A stretch of 64,000 bases of DNA from Hoyosella sp. YIM 151337 (GTDB lineage: Bacteria; Actinomycetota; Actinomycetes; Mycobacteriales; Mycobacteriaceae). Where the stretch lies: positions 632,894 through 696,893 of the forward strand of contig NZ_JAPEIQ010000006.1 of NCBI RefSeq assembly GCF_026041215.1, in the 5' to 3' direction. The stretch's first letter is position 1; each line of letters begins with the position of its first letter. The notes under the pieces are model-generated. The model was not told where the DNA came from. It made no database searches and was given only the letters and a program-made list of their open reading frames with translations. The position numbers were made by a program, and so were the translations under genes. Shown one piece after another: positions 57,031 through 64,000 of the stretch.

Positions 57031-59612
57031 CGGCAGTGCGTGACACGGGCGCGCGGCAACCGGGGCCGTCCGGACTCCTGTCCGCCAGGGAAAGCAGGAC
57101 CTCTCCTGAACCGGGTGGCCAGATTAGCGATCTCCTCGCGATGATCCACCATGCGCGCGGCCGTCCGGTGCATAAAGTAGTACTTGGTCCCGCAGGCACG
57201 GGCAAGACGACGACCCTTCGACTCGCCCACACTACATTTGAAGCACTGGGCGTGCCCGTCGTGAGCGGCATCCCGGTAAGCGGTGAAAAACCGCCTGCCG
57301 GTTCGGCAGTGCTTATCGACGATGCGCACCGGCTAGGACCAACTGCCTTCGAGGAACTCGAGGTTCTTCTGCGCGAGCGCACGTCGAGCGTCGTGATCGC
57401 GGCCCGCCCGCGGACCAATCGGCAGCTGCTGGACCGGCTGCTCTGCAGCACTGACACCGATGTCGTGAATCTCGCCCATCTGAACGCGAAAGGCATCTCC
57501 CTGCGGGCACGCCAGGCGGTGGGCCGCGAATTACACCAGCACGAAACTACGGCGATATTCGAGATCACCGCTGGCCGGCCAGATGGTGTGCATGAGATTC
57601 TCGCGGCATTGCTGCAAGACCGTTCGAGCCACAGCCTCACCACGATTCAGCTCGCTGGCAACGCGTGGCTCACTCGTCGTTTCGCGGCGTTACCCCCACT
57701 TGTTCAGCAAGCTATTGCGGTTGCCGAAGTCACGGTATCCGTTTCAATCGTCGCCACGACACTCGGCGTCAGCGAGCAGCAGGCTGAACGACTACTCGAC
57801 GAAGCGCGTGACAGCGCGCTACTGCTTGACCACGACGCCGTGTCGCCGCACGTAACCAAGCTCTTCGCTCAGCACATCGGCGCAACCAAACTGTCACAGC
57901 TGCGCACGAGCATCGCCGAAGCGCTGTGCGGAAGTCACGCCCTCACTCTCACTATCGCCCAGGGTCTGGCGAAGCATAACGTCACCAGTCCTGCCGTTGC
58001 GAGTTTCCTCGTCAACAGTGCCGAGCGGTGCGCGCACTCCGACCCAGCACACGCAGCTGAACTTCTTGATGCCGCACGCTCAGCCGGCGCGCACATCGCC
58101 GAAATCGGCTTGCTGCGGGCAGATGTCGCAGCTCGCACCGGCGACTTCGCCAACGCGCTGCACTTCGCCGACGCGGTGACCAACCGAGCGCTCAACGGTG
58201 ATCCTGCACGTTCAGCCGCAGGCCTCGCTAGCGCCATCAGGATTTCCGCGACCGTGGCCACAGCGCGGGGCATGGTCCCGCACGCCGCGGATCTTTACCG
58301 GTGGCTCGGCCCATCGCGCACGGGCGCGGACCGCCCGATCGCAGCCGTCGTCTTGTTCGCGGCGGGGGACGCCGGCGCTGCCCGGGAGTTTCTGAACCAC
58401 GCGGACGAGGGCATCCCCACGACCTATGCGCAGGGCCTGCGGTTACTCGCTGAAGGCGTTGATGCCTCCATGGCGGCTTCGGGCAGGTCCGCGATCGCCC
58501 TGCTCGCACGCTCAGTATCGATGCTGTCACCGCCGCCGGTGAGGCGAGCAATGCCCGACCACGCGGCCACCCTCGCCGCCACTGCAGCGCTGCACTGTGG
58601 TGACATCGCTGCTGCGCAGTCGATCCTTGATACGGCCCTCAGTGAGGACCGGCCCGAAAAAGTCGTCACCGCGCGGCTGCAATTACTTGACGGCTGGGCA
58701 GCAATGCTCGCTGGTGATCCACAAAAAGCGTCCGACCGGATGGCTTCGCTCACCGGTGATCTCACGTCCCCGCGCGACAAGCTGTTCGAATACGGACTGC
58801 GCGCTGGTATTGCACGCCGCGCCGACAACGCCGCCGAGCTTTCGGCATGCTGGGCGGCAGCCCGCCCCGTGCTCGCGGCATGCACAGCGGACTTATTCTC
58901 ATTGCTTCCCATCGGTGAACTCTGGATCGCAGCTGCACACCTATCTCAAGACGCGGAGGTACAGCACCTAGTCGACCAGGCGAGTCGCCTGCTCGACGCA
59001 CTAGGCTCACCGGCGCTGTGGGCGGCTCTATTCCATTGGTGCGGGGTACAGGCAGCCATCATTGCGGATAAGCCCGATTCTCTTGCCCCGCACGCCAACA
59101 AGCTCGGCTCCGCCGCTCAGGTCAGTTCGTACGCTTCCGCACTCGCCGCGGCAGGACGGACATGGATACGTGTGCTGGCAAGAGACTTCGATCCCACTGA
59201 GGTAGAAACCAGTGCGCGGACGCTAGCGGACACTGGACATCGCTGGGACGGTGCTCGGCTCGCGGCCGAGGCGGCATTCCGCTCATGTGAGCCCAGGATC
59301 GCGTCCGGCCTGCTGCAGCTAGCGCGAGCGCTGCGAATGCCCGGACACGTCGCGTCGGCAAACAGTGTCAGCAGCCTCGAAGCCACTTCTCAGATGAGCT
59401 TGGGAGGGCTGAGCCGCCGCGAAGCGGAAATTGCGAACCTCGTCGTTCAGGGCTTCCCCTACCGCGAAATCGGGGAGCGGCTTTTCATCGCGCCGAAAAC
59501 CGTCGAGCATCATGTTGCCCGCATCCGGCAGCGTCTCGGTGCGCAGAACCGGTCGGAAATGCTCACGATGCTTCGCACAATGGGTTTTCCGCACGCACCG
59601 TCTGCCTCATGA
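57027..59612 (+). CDS. Large ATP-binding LuxR-family regulator (Rv0339c-like)
   Basis: The protein has 861 residues. The TTG start at 57027 overlaps the preceding stop, so the two genes are translationally coupled. An N-terminal NTPase has a P-loop GPAGTGKTT (54-62) and Walker B VLIDDAHR (about 93-100). A long helical-repeat middle follows (TPR-like, about 300-760), then a C-terminal LuxR helix-turn-helix (about 795-855; LSRREAEIANLVVQG, then IAPKTVEHHVARIRQRLG). This is the LAL/MalT type of signal-gated activator. M. tuberculosis Rv0339c, of similar size, sits next to iniBAC, so I infer that it controls the ini operon. The ligand is unknown. Confidence 0.9.
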   Translation: MTAVRDTGARQPGPSGLLSARESRTSPEPGGQISDLLAMIHHARGRPVHKVVLGPAGTGKTTTLRLAHTTFEALGVPVVSGIPVSGEKPPAGSAVLIDDAHRLGPTAFEELEVLLRERTSSVVIAARPRTNRQLLDRLLCSTDTDVVNLAHLNAKGISLRARQAVGRELHQHETTAIFEITAGRPDGVHEILAALLQDRSSHSLTTIQLAGNAWLTRRFAALPPLVQQAIAVAEVTVSVSIVATTLGVSEQQAERLLDEARDSALLLDHDAVSPHVTKLFAQHIGATKLSQLRTSIAEALCGSHALTLTIAQGLAKHNVTSPAVASFLVNSAERCAHSDPAHAAELLDAARSAGAHIAEIGLLRADVAARTGDFANALHFADAVTNRALNGDPARSAAGLASAIRISATVATARGMVPHAADLYRWLGPSRTGADRPIAAVVLFAAGDAGAAREFLNHADEGIPTTYAQGLRLLAEGVDASMAASGRSAIALLARSVSMLSPPPVRRAMPDHAATLAATAALHCGDIAAAQSILDTALSEDRPEKVVTARLQLLDGWAAMLAGDPQKASDRMASLTGDLTSPRDKLFEYGLRAGIARRADNAAELSACWAAARPVLAACTADLFSLLPIGELWIAAAHLSQDAEVQHLVDQASRLLDALGSPALWAALFHWCGVQAAIIADKPDSLAPHANKLGSAAQVSSYASALAAAGRTWIRVLARDFDPTEVETSARTLADTGHRWDGARLAAEAAFRSCEPRIASGLLQLARALRMPGHVASANSVSSLEATSQMSLGGLSRREAEIANLVVQGFPYREIGERLFIAPKTVEHHVARIRQRLGAQNRSEMLTMLRTMGFPHAPSAS

Positions 59613-59803
59613 CCGTGACCCGGGCGAACCACATGATGTGATCCACGTCAACCGGTCTTGCATTCGCTGGTCACAGTTGGGTGACTAATCGAACTCAACT
59701 CTGCCGCTCGTCCCCCGGGCTCCCTACAGTGATCCGAAGGCACGGCCCGCGATCATCGTTCGCGGGCACCCTGGGCTGCCGAGAAAGGCATGGTAGGTCA
59801 CTG

Positions 59804-61093
59804 ATGCGCTCGTCATTTCTCAGGCGCGCCGCGATCGCTGGCGCGGCCGCTTTGACGTTGCTTGTTCCGGGAGCAGCAGTAAGCCTGGCGGCGCCTCAGC
59901 CCGCTGGGTCAACACTCCCTGCCGCGCTGATCGAAGCGCTCGAACGCGACCTAGGGCTATCGGCGGACGAGTTTCTCCAGCAATCAGAACTCGCACAGCG
60001 TCTCGCAACGTTTGCGGAGGAACTACGAGTGGAGTTTCCCGATGAGTTCGGCGGCGCCTGGCTGGACAACGGCACCCCGACGATCGGCGTGACGACCGAC
60101 TCGCTCGCTGAACGCGTCGAAGAGGCCGGTTTCTCGGTAAAAAATGTCGCACGCAGTGAGTCTGAGCTTCACCGTGACGTGCTGGCACTGTCCGAGTGGA
60201 CGGAATCCCTGGCGGAACCGTTCCGGAGCCTGATTCAGGGCGTGATGGTCGATCTAGTCCGGAACAGTGTGGTTGTTGGCGTCGCGGACACGGGGCCGGG
60301 GAGCCTCGACGGACTCTTCGATCTCCCTGCACTCATGCGGGAAGTGGGAATCCTGTTCACTCCTGTGAACGAGATTTCGCCTGACGAGAGCACACCGCTG
60401 CGTGAAAGCGGGTCCGGATCCCCGCATCAGTACCAAGCTATGGGTGGTGACGCATTTCTCGCGGGCGCTGCGGGCAACCAGTTACGCTGCTCGCTTGGTT
60501 TCAATGCGGAAGGCCCTGGCGCAAGTGTCATCAACATAACCGCGGGACATTGCAACCCTGAGGGACCTGACAGTTCGAACACTCCAGCGACCTTCCTCGG
60601 CGGCCCACTCGACGGCAAGCAGTTCGGCACGTTCACACAGACAGACATGAATGGCGCAGATTATGGGGTTATCACTATCCACGAAGACTTCGTGGATCTT
60701 TTCCAGACCGCGGGCGTGCGCGGCGGTAACGACATCCACGTCACAGGCACCGCTGACCCCGTTGTGGGTATGCCCGTGTGCAAGTCCGGGGTGACGACCG
60801 GTTTCACCTGCGGTGTGATCACTTCCGCGAACTTGCGGGTCGATGTGGGTGCACGCACGCTCGATAACGCGTTCACCGCGGATATCTGCGCCCTGCAGGG
60901 TGACAGTGGCGGCGCAATCATCAGCGGCACTAGAGCTGTGGGGGTATCCAGCGCCTCAGACGTGGGCGATTTCGCTTCCTGCGCGGATGCGGAACGGGAA
61001 ACGAGCTTCTTCGGGGAGAAGCCTCAGCTTTACGCGACACCTATCAACGACATTCTCAACAAACGGCCAGATATTAGGATCCGCACGTCCTGA
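59804..61093 (+). CDS. Secreted chymotrypsin-like serine protease (streptogrisin type)
   Basis: The protein has 429 residues from ATG 59804; upstream in-frame codons to 59681 precede the signal peptide and are unlikely to be translated. The Sec signal peptide (MRSSFLRRAAIAGAA, then cleavage near LAA/PQ at 30) is followed by a propeptide of about 190 residues and the protease domain. The catalytic triad is His249 (ITAGHC), Asp286 (NGADYG) and Ser368 (QGDSGGA), with flanking Cys pairs. It fits the S1 family with a pro-region, as in streptogrisins and mycobacterial exported proteases. It is probably released or wall-associated; the substrate is unknown. Confidence 0.92.
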   Translation: MRSSFLRRAAIAGAAALTLLVPGAAVSLAAPQPAGSTLPAALIEALERDLGLSADEFLQQSELAQRLATFAEELRVEFPDEFGGAWLDNGTPTIGVTTDSLAERVEEAGFSVKNVARSESELHRDVLALSEWTESLAEPFRSLIQGVMVDLVRNSVVVGVADTGPGSLDGLFDLPALMREVGILFTPVNEISPDESTPLRESGSGSPHQYQAMGGDAFLAGAAGNQLRCSLGFNAEGPGASVINITAGHCNPEGPDSSNTPATFLGGPLDGKQFGTFTQTDMNGADYGVITIHEDFVDLFQTAGVRGGNDIHVTGTADPVVGMPVCKSGVTTGFTCGVITSANLRVDVGARTLDNAFTADICALQGDSGGAIISGTRAVGVSSASDVGDFASCADAERETSFFGEKPQLYATPINDILNKRPDIRIRTS

Positions 61094-61112
61094 AACCTTT
61101 CTGACCCGAGCT

Positions 61113-61141
61113 GCGCCCGCCTCCGTCTCGGTGGCGGGCGC
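61113..61141 (+). terminator. Terminator-like hairpin after the protease gene
   Basis: GCGCCCGCC and GGCGGGCGC form a nine-base stem with an 11-base loop, 20 bases after the protease stop. There is no strong T-run behind it, which is common for actinobacterial terminators. Confidence 0.6.
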
Positions 61142-61346
61142 ATTCTCTGCCTGCGTTTCATCCCTGGGACGGCGAGTTAGGACTGCCTGGGCAAAACTCC
61201 GTTTCGGGCAGCTAATACCGTTAGTGCAGACGAGTGTGCACGAGCCCCAATTCGAGCGAGCCGGACACATCCTGCAAGGCGGCAATTGGCGCGAAAGGGG
61301 TCGCGTCGTCCATACTCGCCCGCAAAGCACTTGCAGTCGCCGCTAA

Positions 61347-61362
61347 GTTACTGGCCAGTAAC
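61347..61362. promoter_or_regulatory. Perfect 16-bp palindrome upstream of etfD
   Basis: GTTACTGGCCAGTAAC is its own reverse complement. It lies 95 bases before the etfD start codon in a gene-free stretch. A related dyad with the same geometry lies 25 bases downstream. It looks like a TetR- or GntR-type operator. Confidence 0.7.
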
Positions 61363-61371
61363 ATGCACTTC

Positions 61372-61387
61372 GTTACCAGCAGGTAAT
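61372..61387. promoter_or_regulatory. Second, related dyad upstream of etfD, overlapping a -10-like box
   Basis: GTTACC, four bases, GGTAAT: the same TTACY-N4-RGTAA plan as the palindrome at 61347, with its centre 25 bases away. The AT-rich TAATATAA at 61384-61391 overlaps it and could be the -10 element, so bound protein would block the promoter. Confidence 0.6.
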
Positions 61388-61456
61388 ATAAGCGCGGAGG
61401 ATGCGACGGTGCAGGGCAAAGCTGCCCGGCCGCCATGACAGAAAGGCCACGACGAC

Positions 61457-64000
61457 ATGAGCGACGTGACTTCCGTGACGCTGACACTCGGCACCATTGC
61501 CGCAGTGCTCAGCATCCCGTGCTGGATCATCTTCTTCTCCGGCGCATGGCGCATGGTGCAGACGATCCGGCTGGGCCAGCCCGACGGAACACGCCTGTTC
61601 CCGATCTTGCCGCGTTTCAGACAACTCCTGGTCGAGGTCGCTGCGCATACCCGGATGAACAAATTCCGGTCGGTAGGCTGGGCGCACTGGCTCGTAATGG
61701 TCGGCTTCATTCTCGGCGCATCCGCCTGGCTCGAGGCATACGGCGAGACGTTCAATCCCCACTTCCACTGGCCAATAATCGGTGGCTGGGGCCCATGGAG
61801 TTTCCTCATGGAACTCCTCGGCATAGGCACTGTCGTCGGCATAATCGTGCTGATCATCATTCGTCAGCGCAACCATCCGCGCCGCCCTGACCGTATGTCC
61901 CGCTTCAGTGGGTCGAGCTTCTGGCAGGCCTACTTCGTCGAAGCTGTGGTCCTCATTGAAGGCCTCGGCGTCATCTTCGTGCGCGCCTCAAAGTACGCCG
62001 TTTACGGCGGCAGCAACGTAGAGTACTTCTTCACCCGCTGGGTCGCGGAATTGCTGCCGGCTGAACCAGTGCTCGTCTCGATCTTCGCCATGATCAAGCT
62101 GTTCTCGGGCATGATCTGGCTGCTTATTGTCGGGCGGTTCATCACGATGGGCGTCGCCTGGCACCGCTTCTCCGCGTTCTTCAACATCTACTTCAAGCGT
62201 GAGGACGAAGGTGGGGTCGCACTCGGAGCGGCCAAACCGATGATGTCCGGCGGCCAGGTACTGGAACTCGAGGAGGCCGACCCTGAAGTCGATTCGTTTG
62301 GCGCGGGCAAAGTCGAGGACTTCTCGTGGAAAGCGCTGCTCGACTTCACGACCTGCACCGAGTGTGGCCGCTGCCAGTCGCAGTGCCCGGCCTGGAACAC
62401 GGGCAAGCCGCTTTCGCCGAAGCTGCTGATTCTCTCCCTCCGCGATCACACGTACGCCAAGGCCCCGTATCTCCTCGCTGGCGGCAAGAAAGACATGGGC
62501 GGGGACGAAGTAGGTCTCGTCGACAGCGACGGCAACATTGACGAGGCAAGGCTCGCACGCATCCCAGAAGAAGCGCGCACCGAAGCAGGCCGGCCACTGG
62601 TGGGCGAGTTTACGGGCGACCCCGCAACGAATGGCGTGATCGATCCCGAAGTGCTGTGGAGCTGCACCACCTGCGGTGCCTGCGTCGAACAGTGCCCGGT
62701 CGACATCGAGCATGTCGACCACATCATCGATATGCGCCGTTACCAGGTGCTCATCGAATCCGCCTTCCCCACGGAGCTCGCAGGCCTCTTCAAGAACCTC
62801 GAAGTCAAGGGCAACCCGTGGGGCCAGAATGCTGGCGATCGCCTCAAGTGGGCCGAGGACCTCAGCTTTGACGTACCAGTCTACGAAGGGGACTTCGGGG
62901 ACAGCGAGTATCTCTTCTGGGTCGGTTGCGCCGGCGCCTACGAAGACCGCGCGAAGCGCACAACCCGTGCCGTCGCCGAACTTCTGCACATCGCTGGCGT
63001 GAACTTCATGGTGCTCGGCGCCGGCGAGACCTGTACCGGTGACTCGGCACGCCGAGCCGGTAACGAGCTGCTCTTCCAAACTCTCGCGCAGCAGAACATC
63101 GAGACCTTCAACGAAGTCTTCGAAGACCGCGCCCCCAAGCAGCGCAAGATCGTCGTTACCTGCCCACACTGCTACAACGCGATCGGAAACGAGTACCCCC
63201 AGCTTGGCGGTAACTTCGAGGTCGTCCACCACACGCAGCTGCTCAACCGGCTTGTGCGTGACAAGCGGCTGATCCCGGTGGCCGAACCCGCAGAGAACAC
63301 GACGTATCACGACCCGTGTTACCTCGGCCGCCACAACAAGATCTATCAGGCACCCCGTGAGCTGGTCGCGGCGTCAGGCGCACAGCTCAACGAAATGCCA
63401 CGGCATGGTGAACGATCACTGTGCTGCGGTGCCGGTGGTGCACGCATGTGGATGGAAGAGCACCTCGGCAAGCGCGTGAACGTTGAACGCACCGATGAGG
63501 CACTCGCCACCAACCCACAGAAGATCGCAACTGGCTGCCCATTCTGCCGGGTCATGCTTTCCGACGGTGTCACCGCGCGGCAAGAGTCGGGCCAAGGCGA
63601 AGGCGTCGAGGTTGTGGACGTCGCAATGATGCTTCTGGATTCCGTCAAGCGTGGCCTGCCTGAAGGTCTCACCGTCGGTTCCAAACGCTCCCCCGCCAGA
63701 GTTCCCGCACCAGCTCCCGCCAAAGCAGCCGCGGCTGCTGCGACGGGCACAGCGTCGCCAGAGGCACCAAAGGCACCAGAAACCGCAGGCGACGCCGCGG
63801 CAGCTCCTGCCAAGAAAGCCCCCGCTAAGGGCGGCCTGCAGATGAAGGGCGCGAAGAAGGCTCCAGGCAAAGCAGCACCGGCCAAGGCCGCGCCCGCAGC
63901 GAGCGAAGGCTCCGACGCTCCTCCTGCCAAGGCACCTGCCAAGGGCGGCCTGCAAATGAAGGCAAAGAAAGCGCCAGGCAAAGCGGCACCGGCGAAAGCC
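61457..64000 (+). CDS. etfD: Membrane Fe-S oxidoreductase EtfD (Rv0338c-like), cut at window edge
   Basis: Takes electrons from the electron-transfer flavoprotein of fatty-acid beta-oxidation to the membrane quinone pool (role shown for M. tuberculosis Rv0338c). 848 codons are visible without a stop. From ATG 61457 (GAAAGG upstream): a membrane domain of about five helices (1-225); two 4Fe-4S motifs, CTECGRCQSQCP at residue 300 and CTTCGACVEQCP at 403; then two CCG domains of heterodisulfide-reductase type (CPHCYN, HDPCYLGRHN, CCGAGGARMW, CPFC). The tail after about residue 735 is rich in Ala, Pro and Lys with repeated KGGLQMK motifs. Two tandem dyads in the promoter region suggest repression by a lipid-responsive regulator. 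Confidence 0.93.
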   Translation, partial: MSDVTSVTLTLGTIAAVLSIPCWIIFFSGAWRMVQTIRLGQPDGTRLFPILPRFRQLLVEVAAHTRMNKFRSVGWAHWLVMVGFILGASAWLEAYGETFNPHFHWPIIGGWGPWSFLMELLGIGTVVGIIVLIIIRQRNHPRRPDRMSRFSGSSFWQAYFVEAVVLIEGLGVIFVRASKYAVYGGSNVEYFFTRWVAELLPAEPVLVSIFAMIKLFSGMIWLLIVGRFITMGVAWHRFSAFFNIYFKREDEGGVALGAAKPMMSGGQVLELEEADPEVDSFGAGKVEDFSWKALLDFTTCTECGRCQSQCPAWNTGKPLSPKLLILSLRDHTYAKAPYLLAGGKKDMGGDEVGLVDSDGNIDEARLARIPEEARTEAGRPLVGEFTGDPATNGVIDPEVLWSCTTCGACVEQCPVDIEHVDHIIDMRRYQVLIESAFPTELAGLFKNLEVKGNPWGQNAGDRLKWAEDLSFDVPVYEGDFGDSEYLFWVGCAGAYEDRAKRTTRAVAELLHIAGVNFMVLGAGETCTGDSARRAGNELLFQTLAQQNIETFNEVFEDRAPKQRKIVVTCPHCYNAIGNEYPQLGGNFEVVHHTQLLNRLVRDKRLIPVAEPAENTTYHDPCYLGRHNKIYQAPRELVAASGAQLNEMPRHGERSLCCGAGGARMWMEEHLGKRVNVERTDEALATNPQKIATGCPFCRVMLSDGVTARQESGQGEGVEVVDVAMMLLDSVKRGLPEGLTVGSKRSPARVPAPAPAKAAAAAATGTASPEAPKAPETAGDAAAAPAKKAPAKGGLQMKGAKKAPGKAAPAKAAPAASEGSDAPPAKAPAKGGLQMKAKKAPGKAAPAKA

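Overview
The window looks like chromosome of a high-GC actinobacterium of the order Mycobacteriales (the Mycobacterium, Rhodococcus and Hoyosella side of the phylum). Three lines of evidence point there. It carries an iniB-iniA-iniC operon, which is characteristic of mycolic-acid bacteria. It has dnaK-grpE-dnaJ-hspR and clpB with HspR-type (HAIR) operators. It has several neighbours matching the Mycobacterium tuberculosis Rv0338c-Rv0384c stretch: an etfD-like oxidoreductase, an Rv0339c-like regulator, iniBAC, the dnaK operon, clpB, an Rv0383c-like protein and pyrE. The genus cannot be fixed from the sequence alone.

Layout. (1) 1-21005, minus strand: the 5' part of one huge non-ribosomal peptide synthetase (NRPS) gene, at least 7,001 codons without a stop, running off the left edge. 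Six modules are visible: C-A-T, C-A-T, C-A-T, C-A-T-E, C-A-T, C-A. Module 2 reads as serine and module 4 as threonine followed by epimerisation; modules 1, 3, 5 and 6 have related hydrophobic pockets that I cannot assign. (2) 21.4-24.1 kb: a small membrane protein, pyrE, a short-chain dehydrogenase and an Rv0383c-like membrane protein. (3) 24.2-32.0 kb, minus: clpB, a TetR regulator with a large palindromic operator, and dnaK-grpE-dnaJ-hspR, with HAIR-like sites upstream of clpB and dnaK. (4) 32.1-35.7 kb: two small membrane proteins, a TetR/flavoprotein monooxygenase pair and a DinB-like protein. (5) 35.7-54.5 kb, minus: the ini operon. iniA and iniC are ordinary dynamin-like GTPase genes, but iniB is about 15.2 kb and encodes about 5,067 residues, roughly ten times M. 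tuberculosis IniB. (6) 54.8-59.6 kb, plus: divergent from iniB, a membrane-anchored Hsp70-like protein with a Pro-rich and Gly/Val-rich outer part, translationally coupled to a large ATP-binding LuxR-type regulator. (7) 59.8-64.0 kb, plus: a secreted chymotrypsin-like protease and etfD, the membrane Fe-S oxidoreductase of beta-oxidation, cut by the right edge.

How the parts may work together. The heat-shock block is a textbook HspR regulon. The most unusual part is 35.7-59.6 kb: a giant, two-regime repeat protein (IniB), two dynamin-like GTPases, a transmembrane Hsp70-like ATPase and a signal-ATPase LuxR regulator around one divergent promoter region with repeated TTAGGGGAA boxes. I infer an envelope-stress system in which the regulator and the Hsp70-like protein control or assist production of the giant repeat protein; this is a hypothesis from gene order and domain content.
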